Shown piece by piece: positions 16,362 through 24,691 of a stretch of DNA of 64,000 nt. This DNA comes from Mesoflavibacter sp037029465. GTDB lineage: Bacteria > Bacteroidota > Bacteroidia > Flavobacteriales > Flavobacteriaceae. The stretch is from the NCBI RefSeq assembly GCF_037029465.1, contig NZ_JAYMEM010000026.1, forward strand, positions 434,001 through 498,000, read 5' to 3'. Position numbers and translations under genes: made by a program. Numbering within the stretch: the stretch's first letter is position 1; every line of letters begins with the position of its first letter. Under the pieces are notes generated by a model that worked only from the letters and a program-made list of their open reading frames with translations, searched no databases and was not told where the DNA came from.

Positions 16362-18395
16362 ATGTCTACACAAGATATATTATTAATCATATTAGCAGGA
16401 ATTATAGCGCTACTTTTAGCGCTTTTCCAGTATAAATACAAAACAAAAAGCGCATTGTCTTTTAATGCGCTTTTTGTTTTTTTAAGGTTTTTCACCTTTT
16501 TTTCTGTGTTTTTGCTTTTAATTAATCCTAAATTTGAACAAAATTCTACATATACAGAAAAACCTAATTTAGTTATTGTAGCTGATAATTCAGCATCTAT
16601 TTCTCATTTAAAACAAAATGAAAAAGAACTTGAATTTATAAGTCAACTAAAAGAAAATCAAAAGATTAATGATAAGTTTAATGTTGAATATTTCACTTTT
16701 GGAAATCAATTAAACACATCAGATAGTTTAAATTTTAAAGACCAACAAACCAACCTAAATAAAGTATTTAGAGATTTATCAGAAATCTATAAAAATACAA
16801 CAGCTCCAACATTACTAATTTCTGACGGGAATCAAACTATAGGTAGCGATTATCAATTCTCTGCTAATAACTATAAACAACCGATTTATCCAATCATACT
16901 TGGTGATACCATAACGTATTCCGATTTAAAAATTAGTCAGTTAAACGTTAATAAATATGCGTATTTAAAAAATAGATTTCCAATTGAAGCGATTGTTATT
17001 TATAACGGAAATGAAACAGTAGCAAAAAACTTTATCATCACCCAAAACGGTAAAACAGTATTTTCAAAACCAATTACGTTTTCTCAAGATAAATCTTCCG
17101 AAATTATTAATACAACCTTACCAGCAACTTCCGTTGGTGTTCAAAGTCATCAAGCGCAAATAGTTCCTATTTCAACTGAAAAAAATAAGACTAATAATTA
17201 TAAAAATTTTGCTGTTGAAGTTATAGATCAAAAGACAAAAGTAGCAGTTGTTAGCACCGTTTTACATCCAGATTTAGGTGCAATTAAAAAAAGTATTGAA
17301 AGTAATGAACAGCGCGAAGTTTCATTTTTAAAACCAAATGAAATTTTAAATCAATTAAATGATTTTCAATTAATTATAGCGTATCAGCCAAACAATTCAT
17401 TTAAACAATTATTTGAAGCTTTAGAAGCTCAAAATAAAAATAAATGGTTAATTTCTGGAGTAAAAACAGACTGGCGATTTTTAAATTCAGTTTCCAAAAA
17501 TTATCAATTAGAAATCACATCACAAACCGAAGATTATCAAGCTAACCTGAATCAAAATTATAGCAATTTTATTATAGATGATATCGATTTTGAAAGCTTT
17601 CCTCCATTAAAATCTAATTTTGGTGCACCAGATTTTTCTGTGCCTTACCAATCTATTTTGAATAAAACCGTTTCTGGTATTCCTACAAACGAGCCTCTTT
17701 TAGCAACTTTTGAAACTAATGATAGAAGAGAAGCGATCCTTTTTGGAGAAAACCTTTGGAAGTGGCGTTCACAAAGCTTCCTAAACAATCAATCATTTGA
17801 AGCGTTTGATGCTTTTATTGGTAAAATGGTGCAGTATTTAGCTTCAAATCAACGCAAAAATAGGTTAACAGTCGATTATAATTCATTTTACAATGGTAGC
17901 GATAATATTGTTATCAGCGCACAATATTTCAATAAAAACTACGAATTTGATGCAACTGAAAACTTAAATATTTCACTTAATAATAAGGAGACTAATCAAA
18001 AAATATCAAGACCATTAATACTAAAAAACAACAGTTATCAAGTTAATTTAAATGGTTTAGACGCTGGAGATTACAGTATTACAGTTAGTTCTACTACAGA
18101 TAAATTATCATCGTCAGGTAATTTTAAAATTATACCATTTAATATAGAGCAACAATTTTTAAACGCTAATGTAACAAAGTTGCAACAAGTTGCTACTAAT
18201 AGTAAAGGTCAAGCTTATTTTATTGATAACACTTCTACTTTGGCAGATAGTTTATTATCAGATAATCGTTATCAGCCAATTCTTAAAACCAATAAAAGAG
18301 TTGTACCTTTGATAAACTGGTATTATCTACTATTTTTTATAGCATTGTGCTTAGCTTTAGAATGGTTTATCAGGAAATATAAAGGATTAATTTAA
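16362..18395 (+). CDS. membrane protein with von Willebrand factor A-like region
   Basis: 677 residues. Two N-terminal TM segments (about 5-23 and 37-56) are followed by a VWA-like domain starting NLVIVADNSASIS near residue 70, with a degenerate metal site (DNSAS instead of DxSxS). A long beta-rich extracytoplasmic region follows, and a C-terminal TM sits near residue 650 ending IRKYKGLI. Bacteroidetes encode several such VWA membrane proteins; the function of this one is not known to me. A terminator-like hairpin lies within codons 27-41. A prohibitin gene follows after 13 nt. Confidence 0.82.
   Translation: MSTQDILLIILAGIIALLLALFQYKYKTKSALSFNALFVFLRFFTFFSVFLLLINPKFEQNSTYTEKPNLVIVADNSASISHLKQNEKELEFISQLKENQKINDKFNVEYFTFGNQLNTSDSLNFKDQQTNLNKVFRDLSEIYKNTTAPTLLISDGNQTIGSDYQFSANNYKQPIYPIILGDTITYSDLKISQLNVNKYAYLKNRFPIEAIVIYNGNETVAKNFIITQNGKTVFSKPITFSQDKSSEIINTTLPATSVGVQSHQAQIVPISTEKNKTNNYKNFAVEVIDQKTKVAVVSTVLHPDLGAIKKSIESNEQREVSFLKPNEILNQLNDFQLIIAYQPNNSFKQLFEALEAQNKNKWLISGVKTDWRFLNSVSKNYQLEITSQTEDYQANLNQNYSNFIIDDIDFESFPPLKSNFGAPDFSVPYQSILNKTVSGIPTNEPLLATFETNDRREAILFGENLWKWRSQSFLNNQSFEAFDAFIGKMVQYLASNQRKNRLTVDYNSFYNGSDNIVISAQYFNKNYEFDATENLNISLNNKETNQKISRPLILKNNSYQVNLNGLDAGDYSITVSSTTDKLSSSGNFKIIPFNIEQQFLNANVTKLQQVATNSKGQAYFIDNTSTLADSLLSDNRYQPILKTNKRVVPLINWYYLLFFIALCLALEWFIRKYKGLI
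16441..16483 (+). terminator. terminator-like hairpin inside the VWA-protein gene
   Basis: AAACAAAAAGCGCATT (16441-16456) pairs perfectly with AATGCGCTTTTTGTTT (16464-16479) across a 7-nt loop, followed by a run of seven T. It has every property of an intrinsic terminator but lies 80 nt inside the coding region. It could terminate fabG read-through when translation of the VWA gene is poor. Confidence 0.6.
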
Positions 18396-18408
18396 AATAA
18401 AAATTACA

Positions 18409-19224
18409 ATGGAAAGATTACCAAAAATTGCATTCCCTTTTATCATTGCGGGAGTTATATTTATAATTATCATAGCTAAATCTGCTGTCACCATAGATGC
18501 CGGTCATGCTGCAGTTTTATATGAAACTTTAGGAGATGGAGTAGACTCTAAAAAAGCACCTTTAGGTCCAGGTTTTCATATAATTGCTCCATGGAATAGA
18601 GTTATAGATTACGAAACACGTCAGCAAGAAATTCCAGAAAAAATGTCTGTATTATCATCTAATGGATTAGATATAAAATTAGATGCATCGGTGCTATACG
18701 AACCAGATGTTAAAAACTTAGGAAAATTGCATAATGAGAAAGGAGAAAATTATTTAAGCAGAGTTTTACAACCTGCTATAAGAAGTGCCGCAAGAAGTGT
18801 AGTAGGTCGTTATACTCCAGAACAATTATATTCTACTAAAAGAGATGCTATTCAAGAAGAAATTTTTGAAGAAACTAGAAAAATTGTAGAAAGTCAATAC
18901 ATTCAACTTAATAATGTTTTGATTAGAGATGTTACTTTACCACCTACAATTAAAGAAGCAATAGAAAGAAAACTTAGACAAGAACAAGAATCTTTAGAGT
19001 ATGAATTTAGATTAGTTACTGCTGAAAAAGAAGCTCAAAAACAACGTATTGAGGCACAAGGTAAAGCAGATGCTAATAGAATTTTAAGCGCTTCTTTAAC
19101 AGATAAAATCCTTCAAGATAAGGGTATTGAAGCGACTAATAAATTAGCAGAATCACCTAATAGTAAAGTTGTTATAATAGGTTCTGGTGAAAGTGGAATG
19201 CCTATTATTTTAGGTAATCAATAA
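18409..19224 (+). CDS. prohibitin family (SPFH/band 7) protein
   Basis: 271 residues: one N-terminal TM segment (IAFPFIIAGVIFIIIIAKS), then the SPFH domain (residues about 25-190) with GPGFHIIAPWNRVIDYETR and QPAIRSAARSVVGRYTPEQLY. A charged coiled-coil rich in Lys/Glu/Gln (residues about 190-240) follows. Bacterial prohibitin homologues form large membrane-associated rings and often bind FtsH-type proteases; the role here is inferred only. It is cotranscribed with the VWA membrane protein. Confidence 0.92.
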   Translation: MERLPKIAFPFIIAGVIFIIIIAKSAVTIDAGHAAVLYETLGDGVDSKKAPLGPGFHIIAPWNRVIDYETRQQEIPEKMSVLSSNGLDIKLDASVLYEPDVKNLGKLHNEKGENYLSRVLQPAIRSAARSVVGRYTPEQLYSTKRDAIQEEIFEETRKIVESQYIQLNNVLIRDVTLPPTIKEAIERKLRQEQESLEYEFRLVTAEKEAQKQRIEAQGKADANRILSASLTDKILQDKGIEATNKLAESPNSKVVIIGSGESGMPIILGNQ

Positions 19225-19252
19225 TAATTAAATTAATTTTAACATTTCATGA

Positions 19253-19285
19253 TTTGGAATTTTAAATATTAATTTACAATCTTTG
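19253..19285 (+). promoter_or_regulatory. candidate promoter of the histidine operon
   Basis: A -33 TTTG at 19253-19256 and an AATCTTTG at 19278-19285 (one mismatch to TAnnTTTG) are separated by 21 nt, within the range for Bacteroidetes sigma factor promoters. It would start transcription just upstream of the His leader peptide. Confidence 0.5.
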
Positions 19286-19303
19286 TACAGAACAAAACTA
19301 TAC

Positions 19304-19360
19304 ATGACTTTTATTCAATTACATCATCATCATTTCCATACTTGCACTCAAGCGAGCTAG
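19304..19360 (+). CDS. histidine operon leader peptide
   Basis: ATG at 19304 opens an 18-codon frame, MTFIQLHHHHFHTCTQAS, with four consecutive His codons and a fifth two codons later, ending at TAG 19358-19360. It lies just upstream of a terminator and of hisG. This is the classic arrangement for ribosome-mediated attenuation: scarcity of charged His-tRNA stalls the ribosome on the His codons. The coding evidence is direct, and the regulatory role follows from well-known his leaders. Confidence 0.9.
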   Translation: MTFIQLHHHHFHTCTQAS

Positions 19361-19423
19361 AAATGTATTGAATAAAACCAAAATATTTTTAAAACCGTTT
19401 GAGTAAATCAAGCGGTTTTTTTT
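19346..19423 (+). promoter_or_regulatory. his attenuator: antiterminator / terminator switch
   Basis: Terminator: AAAACCGTTTGA (19391-19402) pairs with TCAAGCGGTTTT (19408-19419) around loop GTAAA, with one wobble and an eight-T run to 19423. Antiterminator: ACTCAAGCG (19346-19354), lying between the His codons and the leader stop, can pair with CGTTTGAGT (19396-19404), which overlaps the terminator 5' arm. A ribosome stalled on the His codons would leave 19346-19354 free and prevent termination. A ribosome at the stop codon would cover it. Confidence 0.88.
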
Positions 19424-19443
19424 ATTCCTGTAAAAACAGGAAT
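19424..19443. repeat. small palindromic repeat (ATTCCTG type)
   Basis: ATTCCTG-TAAAAA-CAGGAAT, followed by CT. This is one member of the family of short inverted repeats found in most gaps of the his operon. Confidence 0.7.
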
Positions 19444-19487
19444 CTTACCCAAAAAGATTTACTCAAACACTTTAACAAAAAAGAAAA

Positions 19488-20345
19488 ATGAGTAAACTAA
19501 AAATTGCAATTCAAAAATCAGGACGATTAAATGAGGATTCTATGAAAATCCTTAAAGACGTTGGTATTTCTATCGATAATGGTAAAGATCAACTTAAAGC
19601 TTCGGCTAAAAACTTCCCATTAGAAGTCTTTTATTTGCGTAACGGAGACATTCCTCAATATTTAAAAGATGGTGTTGTAGACGTTGCTATTATTGGCGAA
19701 AATGTTTTGGTAGAAAAAGGACAAGACATCACTATTGCAGAGAAATTAGGATTTTCTAGCTGTAAAGTGTCTGTCGCGATTCCAAAAGGAAAAAGCTATA
19801 ATTCTATTAAAGATTTAGAAGGAAAACGAATCGCGACGTCGTATCCAAACACAGTCAATAAATTTTTAAAAGACAACAACGTTAACGCCAATTTACACAT
19901 TATTAACGGTTCTGTAGAAATTGCGCCAAATATTGGTTTAGCAGATGCGATTGTTGATATTGTTTCTAGCGGAAGCACCTTATTCAAAAACAACCTTAAA
20001 GAAGTTGAAGTCATTTTAAAATCGGAAGCTGTTTTAGCAGTTTCACCTCAAATTTCTTCTGAAAATCAAGCGATTTTAAACAAGTTGCAGTTTAGATTAC
20101 AATCGGTTTTAAAAGCAAGAAACTCACGCTACGTGTTACTAAATGCACCAAATAACAAGGTTGACGACATTATAAATATTTTACCAGGAATGAAAAGTCC
20201 AACGGTTTTACCGCTAGCTGAAGAAGGTTGGAGTTCATTACACTCTGTAATAAATAAAAACGATTTCTGGGAAATTATAGACGAATTAAAAGCCAATGGA
20301 GCAGAAGGTATATTAGTTTGTCCAATTGAAAATATGGTGCTCTAA
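19488..20345 (+). CDS. hisG: ATP phosphoribosyltransferase
   Basis: First step of histidine synthesis: ATP + PRPP to phosphoribosyl-ATP. The 285-residue length marks the long form, with two catalytic domains (LKIAIQKSGRLNEDS at the start; PRPP-binding stretch GLADAIVDIVSSGSTL near residues 150-165) and a C-terminal ACT-like domain (residues about 210-285) that normally mediates feedback inhibition by histidine. It is the first gene after the leader/attenuator. Confidence 0.96.
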   Translation: MSKLKIAIQKSGRLNEDSMKILKDVGISIDNGKDQLKASAKNFPLEVFYLRNGDIPQYLKDGVVDVAIIGENVLVEKGQDITIAEKLGFSSCKVSVAIPKGKSYNSIKDLEGKRIATSYPNTVNKFLKDNNVNANLHIINGSVEIAPNIGLADAIVDIVSSGSTLFKNNLKEVEVILKSEAVLAVSPQISSENQAILNKLQFRLQSVLKARNSRYVLLNAPNNKVDDIINILPGMKSPTVLPLAEEGWSSLHSVINKNDFWEIIDELKANGAEGILVCPIENMVL

Positions 20346-20346
20346 A

Positions 20347-20408
20347 TTTCTGCGCAAGCAGGAATCTAATATTTAAAATTAATGTCTGGCTGAGCGCAGT
20401 CGAAGCCT
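20347..20408. repeat. degenerate intergenic repeats between hisG and hisD
   Basis: Two short repeat-like pieces: TTCTGCGCAAGCAGGAATCT (20347-20366), a shortened ATTCCTG-type palindrome, and GCTGAGCGCAGTCGAAGC (20389-20406), whose core GAGCGCAGTCGAA recurs between hisD and hisC. Confidence 0.55.
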
Positions 20409-20423
20409 AATTAACGAGAAGAA

Positions 20424-21710
20424 ATGAAAACAATAAAATACCCAAATAAAAACACGTGGTCAGAACTTTTAAAACGACCAACACAAACTGTTAACGATAT
20501 AGAAAGTACGGTAAATCAAATTTTTGAAGACATACAACGCAACGGTGATGCTGCAGTTTCAAAATATACAAAGTTATTTGATGGAGCAGACTTACAATCT
20601 AATCTCGTGACTACACAAGAGATCAAAGAAGCATCTTCAAAATTATCTACAGAATTAAAAGCTGCAATTAACCAAGCGAAGTCAAATATTGAAGTCTTTC
20701 ACAAAGCACAAAAAACAGAAAAGGTAAGCGTAGAAACGTCTGTTGGAATTACTTGTTGGCAAGAAAAACGTGCCATACAAAAAGTTGGGATTTATATTCC
20801 TGCTGGTACAGCGCCATTATTTTCAACGGTTTTAATGTTGGCAATTCCTGCAAATATCGCTGGTTGTAAAGAAGTTGTGTTATGTTCGCCACCAAATAAA
20901 GACGGTAAAATTGCTAACGAAATTTTGTATGCTGCTCAACTTTGTGGTGTCACTAAAATCCTGAAAGTTGGAGGCATTCAAGCGATTGCTGGATTAACGT
21001 TTGGGACCGAAACTATTCCGCAAGTCTATAAAATCTTTGGTCCAGGAAACCAATTTGTAACTGTTGCAAAGCAATTGGCTACTAAATATGGTGTCGCAAT
21101 CGATATGCCTGCAGGACCAAGCGAATTGTTGGTTGTGGCAGATGATAGCGCCAATGCAAGTTACGTAGCTTCAGATTTATTAAGTCAAGCAGAACACGGA
21201 ACTGATAGTCAAGTAATTTTAGTATCAACGTCTGAAAATTTTATAAATGAAGTTGAAACTGAAATTAAAACGCAAATTAAAGCATTACCAAGACAAGACA
21301 TTGCGCAACAAGCTATCAATAATTCAAAATCTATTTTAGTAAAAACAGATGAAGAAGCATTAGAATTAATCAATGATTATGGTCCAGAACACTTTATTGT
21401 TGCGACTAAAAACAACGACTTTTATGTTGATGGTATTCAAAATGCAGGTTCTGTATTTATTGGTAATTACACACCGGAAAGTGCTGGCGATTATGCATCT
21501 GGTACTAATCATACCTTGCCAACTAATGGATTTAGCAAAGCGTATTCAGGCGTAAATTTAGACAGTTTCACAAAAGCGATTACGTTTCAAAACATCACAA
21601 AAGAAGGTTTAAAAAACATAGGAAACACCATAGAACTAATGGCTGAAGCTGAAGGTTTACAAGCGCACAAAAACGCAGTTTCGATTAGATTAAAAGACTT
21701 AACGAATTAA
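20424..21710 (+). CDS. hisD: histidinol dehydrogenase
   Basis: Last two oxidations of histidine synthesis (histidinol to histidinal to histidine), NAD and zinc dependent. The 428-residue protein has KVGIYIPAGTAPLFSTVLM near residue 115, IFGPGNQFVTVAK, DMPAGPSELLVVAD, and the Zn/substrate segment SQAEHGTDSQVIL, with catalytic residues in YGPEHFIVAT and SAGDYASGTNHTLPT. Length and motifs are normal. Confidence 0.97.
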   Translation: MKTIKYPNKNTWSELLKRPTQTVNDIESTVNQIFEDIQRNGDAAVSKYTKLFDGADLQSNLVTTQEIKEASSKLSTELKAAINQAKSNIEVFHKAQKTEKVSVETSVGITCWQEKRAIQKVGIYIPAGTAPLFSTVLMLAIPANIAGCKEVVLCSPPNKDGKIANEILYAAQLCGVTKILKVGGIQAIAGLTFGTETIPQVYKIFGPGNQFVTVAKQLATKYGVAIDMPAGPSELLVVADDSANASYVASDLLSQAEHGTDSQVILVSTSENFINEVETEIKTQIKALPRQDIAQQAINNSKSILVKTDEEALELINDYGPEHFIVATKNNDFYVDGIQNAGSVFIGNYTPESAGDYASGTNHTLPTNGFSKAYSGVNLDSFTKAITFQNITKEGLKNIGNTIELMAEAEGLQAHKNAVSIRLKDLTN

Positions 21711-21766
21711 TGTCATTCAGAGCTGTCACATTGAGCGCAGTCGAAATGAAAGCGAAGAATCTAAAG
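21711..21766. repeat. intergenic repeat between hisD and hisC
   Basis: TGTCATTCAGAGCTGTCACA, ATTGAGCGCAGTCGAAATG and AGCGAAGAATCT follow one another. The GTCATTC start and GAATCT end resemble the repeats elsewhere in the operon, and GAGCGCAGTCGAA is shared with 20389-20406. Confidence 0.55.
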
Positions 21767-21774
21767 ATTATAAT

Positions 21775-22827
21775 ATGAAACGAAATTTCAACATAAATAA
21801 CTTAGTCAGACCAAACATTGCAGCTTTAAAACCGTATTCTTCGGCGAGAGATGAGTTTAAAGACGCAACATCAAACCAAATGATTTTCTTAGATGCTAAT
21901 GAAAATCCGTTTGAAAATGGTGTAAATCGTTATCCAGATCCTCAACAAAAAGATGTAAAATCGATGTTGTCAAATATTAAACACATTCCAATCGAAAATA
22001 TCCTGTTAGGTAACGGAAGTGATGAAGTGTTAGACTTAATTTTTAGAGCATTTTGCGAGCCAAACCAAGATAATGTTATCACATTACCGCCAACTTATGG
22101 AATGTACAACGTATTAGCAAATACAAATGCTATAGAGGTTTTAAGGATTGAATTGGATGCAAATTTTCAACCAAAAGTAAACGACATTTTAAACACTCAA
22201 AACGACAATACAAAACTGTTATTTTTATGTTCGCCAAACAATCCAACAGCGAATAGTTTTGAAGCTTCAAAAATTGAAAAATTATTAACTAATTTCAATG
22301 GAATAGTAGTGATTGATGAAGCGTATATCGATTTTTCAGAAGATGAAAGTTGGATATCTAAATTATCAGATTTTCCAAATTTGATAGTTACACAAACGTT
22401 GTCTAAAGCTTACGGAATGGCAGGCATCAGACTAGGAATTTGCTACGCTTCAACCGAAATTATTTCAATTTTAAACAAAATAAAACCACCATATAACGTC
22501 AATCAATTAACGCAGCAAAAGGCATTCCAACGTTTAGAAAAGCAACAAGACGTTCAAAACGAAATTCAGAATATAATTTCAGAAAGAAGCTTGTTAATTA
22601 AAGCGTTAAAGTCGATTACTTGGATTCACACTATATATCCAACACAGGCCAACTTTGTGTTAATTAAGGTAGATGATGCGACAAAACGATATAATCAATT
22701 AGTAAAAAAAGGCATTGTTGTTCGCAACAGAACCAATCAGCCACTTTGTGAAAATTGTTTGCGTTTTACGGTTGGCACGAGTGAAGAAAATGAGAAATTG
22801 ATTGAAGTATTAAAGAAGTTAAACTAA
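21775..22827 (+). CDS. hisC: histidinol-phosphate aminotransferase
   Basis: PLP-dependent transaminase converting imidazole-acetol phosphate to histidinol phosphate. The 350-residue protein has the fold-type I pattern: NENPFENGVNRYPDP, LGNGSDEVLD, CSPNNPTAN, VIDEAYIDFS and the PLP-lysine segment TQTLSKAYGMAGIRLG near residue 210. A substrate Arg in LRFTVGTSEENE is near the C-terminus. Position between hisD and hisB makes HisC the clear choice over other class I/II aminotransferases. Confidence 0.96.
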   Translation: MKRNFNINNLVRPNIAALKPYSSARDEFKDATSNQMIFLDANENPFENGVNRYPDPQQKDVKSMLSNIKHIPIENILLGNGSDEVLDLIFRAFCEPNQDNVITLPPTYGMYNVLANTNAIEVLRIELDANFQPKVNDILNTQNDNTKLLFLCSPNNPTANSFEASKIEKLLTNFNGIVVIDEAYIDFSEDESWISKLSDFPNLIVTQTLSKAYGMAGIRLGICYASTEIISILNKIKPPYNVNQLTQQKAFQRLEKQQDVQNEIQNIISERSLLIKALKSITWIHTIYPTQANFVLIKVDDATKRYNQLVKKGIVVRNRTNQPLCENCLRFTVGTSEENEKLIEVLKKLN

Positions 22828-22830
22828 TAA

Positions 22831-22858
22831 TAGATTCCTGTCTGCGCAGGAATGACAA
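22831..22858. repeat. palindromic repeat between hisC and hisB
   Basis: ATTCCTG-TCTGCG-CAGGAAT (22834-22853) followed by GACAA. The ATG inside GGAATGACAA is in frame with hisB but is judged not to be its start. Confidence 0.75.
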
Positions 22859-22863
22859 ATAAG

Positions 22864-23997
22864 ATGAAAAAAGTACTATTTATAGACCGTGACGGCACAT
22901 TAATTAAAGAACCAGCAGACGAACAAATCGATAGTTTTGAGAAGTTGGTATTTTACCCAAAAGTCTTCACATATTTAAGTAAAATTGCCAAAGAATTAGA
23001 TTTCGAAATCGTAATGATTACCAATCAAGATGGATTGGGAACAGATGTGTATCCAGAAAACACGTTTTGGCCAATACATAATTTTGTGCTTCAATCTTTT
23101 GAAAACGAAGGTGTTATTTTTGAAGAACAATTTATAGACAGAACTTTTGCCAAGGATAACGCACCAACTAGAAAGCCAAATACAGGTTTGTTAACCAAAT
23201 ATTTTAGCGAAGATTACGATTTAGAAAATTCGTTTGTTATTGGTGACCGATTAACCGATGTCGAATTAGCTAAAAACCTTGGTTCTAAAGGCATTTTTAT
23301 CAATGACAATACCAATTTAGGAACGGACGAAATTACGGTAAAACGAGATTCTTTAGACCAGTTTATCGGATTAGAAAGTAACGATTGGGAAGAGATTTAC
23401 AAATTCTTAAAAGCTAAAGAACGCACAGGAAGCATCGAACGAAACACCAACGAAACCAAGATTAAAATCGATTTAAATCTTGACGGAACAGGACAAAGTA
23501 ATATCGATACAGGTATTGCTTTTTTCGACCATATGTTAGACCAAATTGCGCGTCACGGACAATTAGATTTAAACATTAAAGTCGATGGTGATTTAGAGGT
23601 AGACGAGCATCACACAATTGAAGATACAGCAATAGCTTTAGGTGAAGTGTTTGCAACGACTTTAGGTAACAAGTTAGGTATAGAACGTTACGGTTTTAGC
23701 TTACCAATGGACGATTGTTTTGCGCAAGCTGCAATAGATTTTGGTGGTAGAAATTGGTTGGTTTGGGAAGCCGATTTTAAACGCGAAATGATTGGCAAAA
23801 TGCCAACCGAAATGTTTTTTCACTTCTTTAAATCCTTTACAGATGGTGCAAAATGTAACCTAAACATCAAAGCAGAAGGCACAAACGAGCATCACAAAAT
23901 TGAAGCGATTTTTAAAGCATTTGCTAAAGCAATAAAAATGGCTGTAAAACGCGACGTTGAAAAAATGATTTTACCAAGTACAAAGGGTATGTTGTAG
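22864..23997 (+). CDS. hisB: bifunctional histidinol-phosphatase / imidazoleglycerol-phosphate dehydratase
   Basis: Residues 1-165 form a HAD phosphatase (LFIDRDGTLIKEP, ITNQDG, GDRLTDVELAKN) for histidinol phosphate. Residues about 185-377 form IGP dehydratase, with the metal-binding motifs FFDHMLDQIARHG, DEHHTIEDTAIALG and TNEHHKIEAIFKAFA. The fusion supplies both steps, so no separate hisN is needed. I choose ATG 22864 (MKKVLFIDRDG); an in-frame ATG at 22852 lies within a palindromic repeat and adds four residues. Confidence 0.96.
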   Translation: MKKVLFIDRDGTLIKEPADEQIDSFEKLVFYPKVFTYLSKIAKELDFEIVMITNQDGLGTDVYPENTFWPIHNFVLQSFENEGVIFEEQFIDRTFAKDNAPTRKPNTGLLTKYFSEDYDLENSFVIGDRLTDVELAKNLGSKGIFINDNTNLGTDEITVKRDSLDQFIGLESNDWEEIYKFLKAKERTGSIERNTNETKIKIDLNLDGTGQSNIDTGIAFFDHMLDQIARHGQLDLNIKVDGDLEVDEHHTIEDTAIALGEVFATTLGNKLGIERYGFSLPMDDCFAQAAIDFGGRNWLVWEADFKREMIGKMPTEMFFHFFKSFTDGAKCNLNIKAEGTNEHHKIEAIFKAFAKAIKMAVKRDVEKMILPSTKGML

Positions 23998-24000
23998 TAC

Positions 24001-24079
24001 TTGTCATTCCGTACTTGATACGGAATCTAAAAAAAATGAACAATAATAAATAAGATTCCTGCCTTCGCAGGAATGACAA
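24001..24079. repeat. paired palindromic repeats between hisB and hisH
   Basis: TTGTCATTCCGTA-CTTGA-TACGGAAT (24001-24026) and, 28 nt later, ATTCCTGC-CTTC-GCAGGAAT followed by GACAA (24055-24079). The outer ends TTGTCATTCC and GGAATGACAA are inverted repeats of each other, so the whole is a composite palindrome. Confidence 0.8.
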
Positions 24080-24082
24080 TAA

Positions 24083-24676
24083 ATGAAAATAGTCATCATA
24101 AATTACGGTGCAGGAAACATCAAAAGCATTCAATTTGCTTTTAAACGCTTAGGTTTTGAATCGTTGTTAACCAACAATCCAAAAGAAATTAAAGAAGCAG
24201 ATAAAGTGATTTTTCCTGGTGTAGGCGAGGCGAGTAGTGCAATGCAAAAGCTAAAAGAATCAGGTTTAGATCGATTAATTCCACAGTTAAAACAACCGGT
24301 TTTAGGGATTTGTTTAGGTATGCAATTAATGTGTAAATCTACAGAAGAAGGACATACAAAAGGCTTAGGTATTTTTGATGTAGATGTAAAACGGTTTTCA
24401 GACACAGTAAAAGTGCCACAAATGGGTTGGAATACGATATGTAATCTTCAATCAGATTTGTTTAAAGATATCAAAGAGAATGAATTTATGTATTTGGTGC
24501 ATAGTTTTTATGCAGAACAATGCCAAGAGGCAATTGCAACAACAGCTTATGATGTAAAATACGCTTCAGCATTACAAAAAAACAATTTTTACGGAGTACA
24601 ATTTCATCCAGAAAAAAGTGGAAAAGAAGGAGAAAAAATTCTTAAGAATTTTTTAAAACTAAATATTAACAACTAG
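24083..24676 (+). CDS. hisH: imidazole glycerol phosphate synthase, glutaminase subunit
   Basis: Class I glutamine amidotransferase that feeds ammonia to HisF. The 197-residue protein has IINYGAGNIKSIQFAFKRLG at the start, the nucleophile elbow GICLGMQLM with Cys near residue 77, and the His-Glu pair in GVQFHPEKSGKEG. The start ATG lies 4 nt after a palindromic repeat. It partners with hisF two genes downstream. Confidence 0.96.
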   Translation: MKIVIINYGAGNIKSIQFAFKRLGFESLLTNNPKEIKEADKVIFPGVGEASSAMQKLKESGLDRLIPQLKQPVLGICLGMQLMCKSTEEGHTKGLGIFDVDVKRFSDTVKVPQMGWNTICNLQSDLFKDIKENEFMYLVHSFYAEQCQEAIATTAYDVKYASALQKNNFYGVQFHPEKSGKEGEKILKNFLKLNINN

Positions 24677-24691
24677 AAACTAACAATTATT

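Noticed and set aside
22852..22863. Upstream in-frame ATG for hisB
   Set aside because: It lies in the conserved repeat motif GGAATGACAA. The HisB family begins at the KKVLFIDRDG segment, so ATG 22864 is used.
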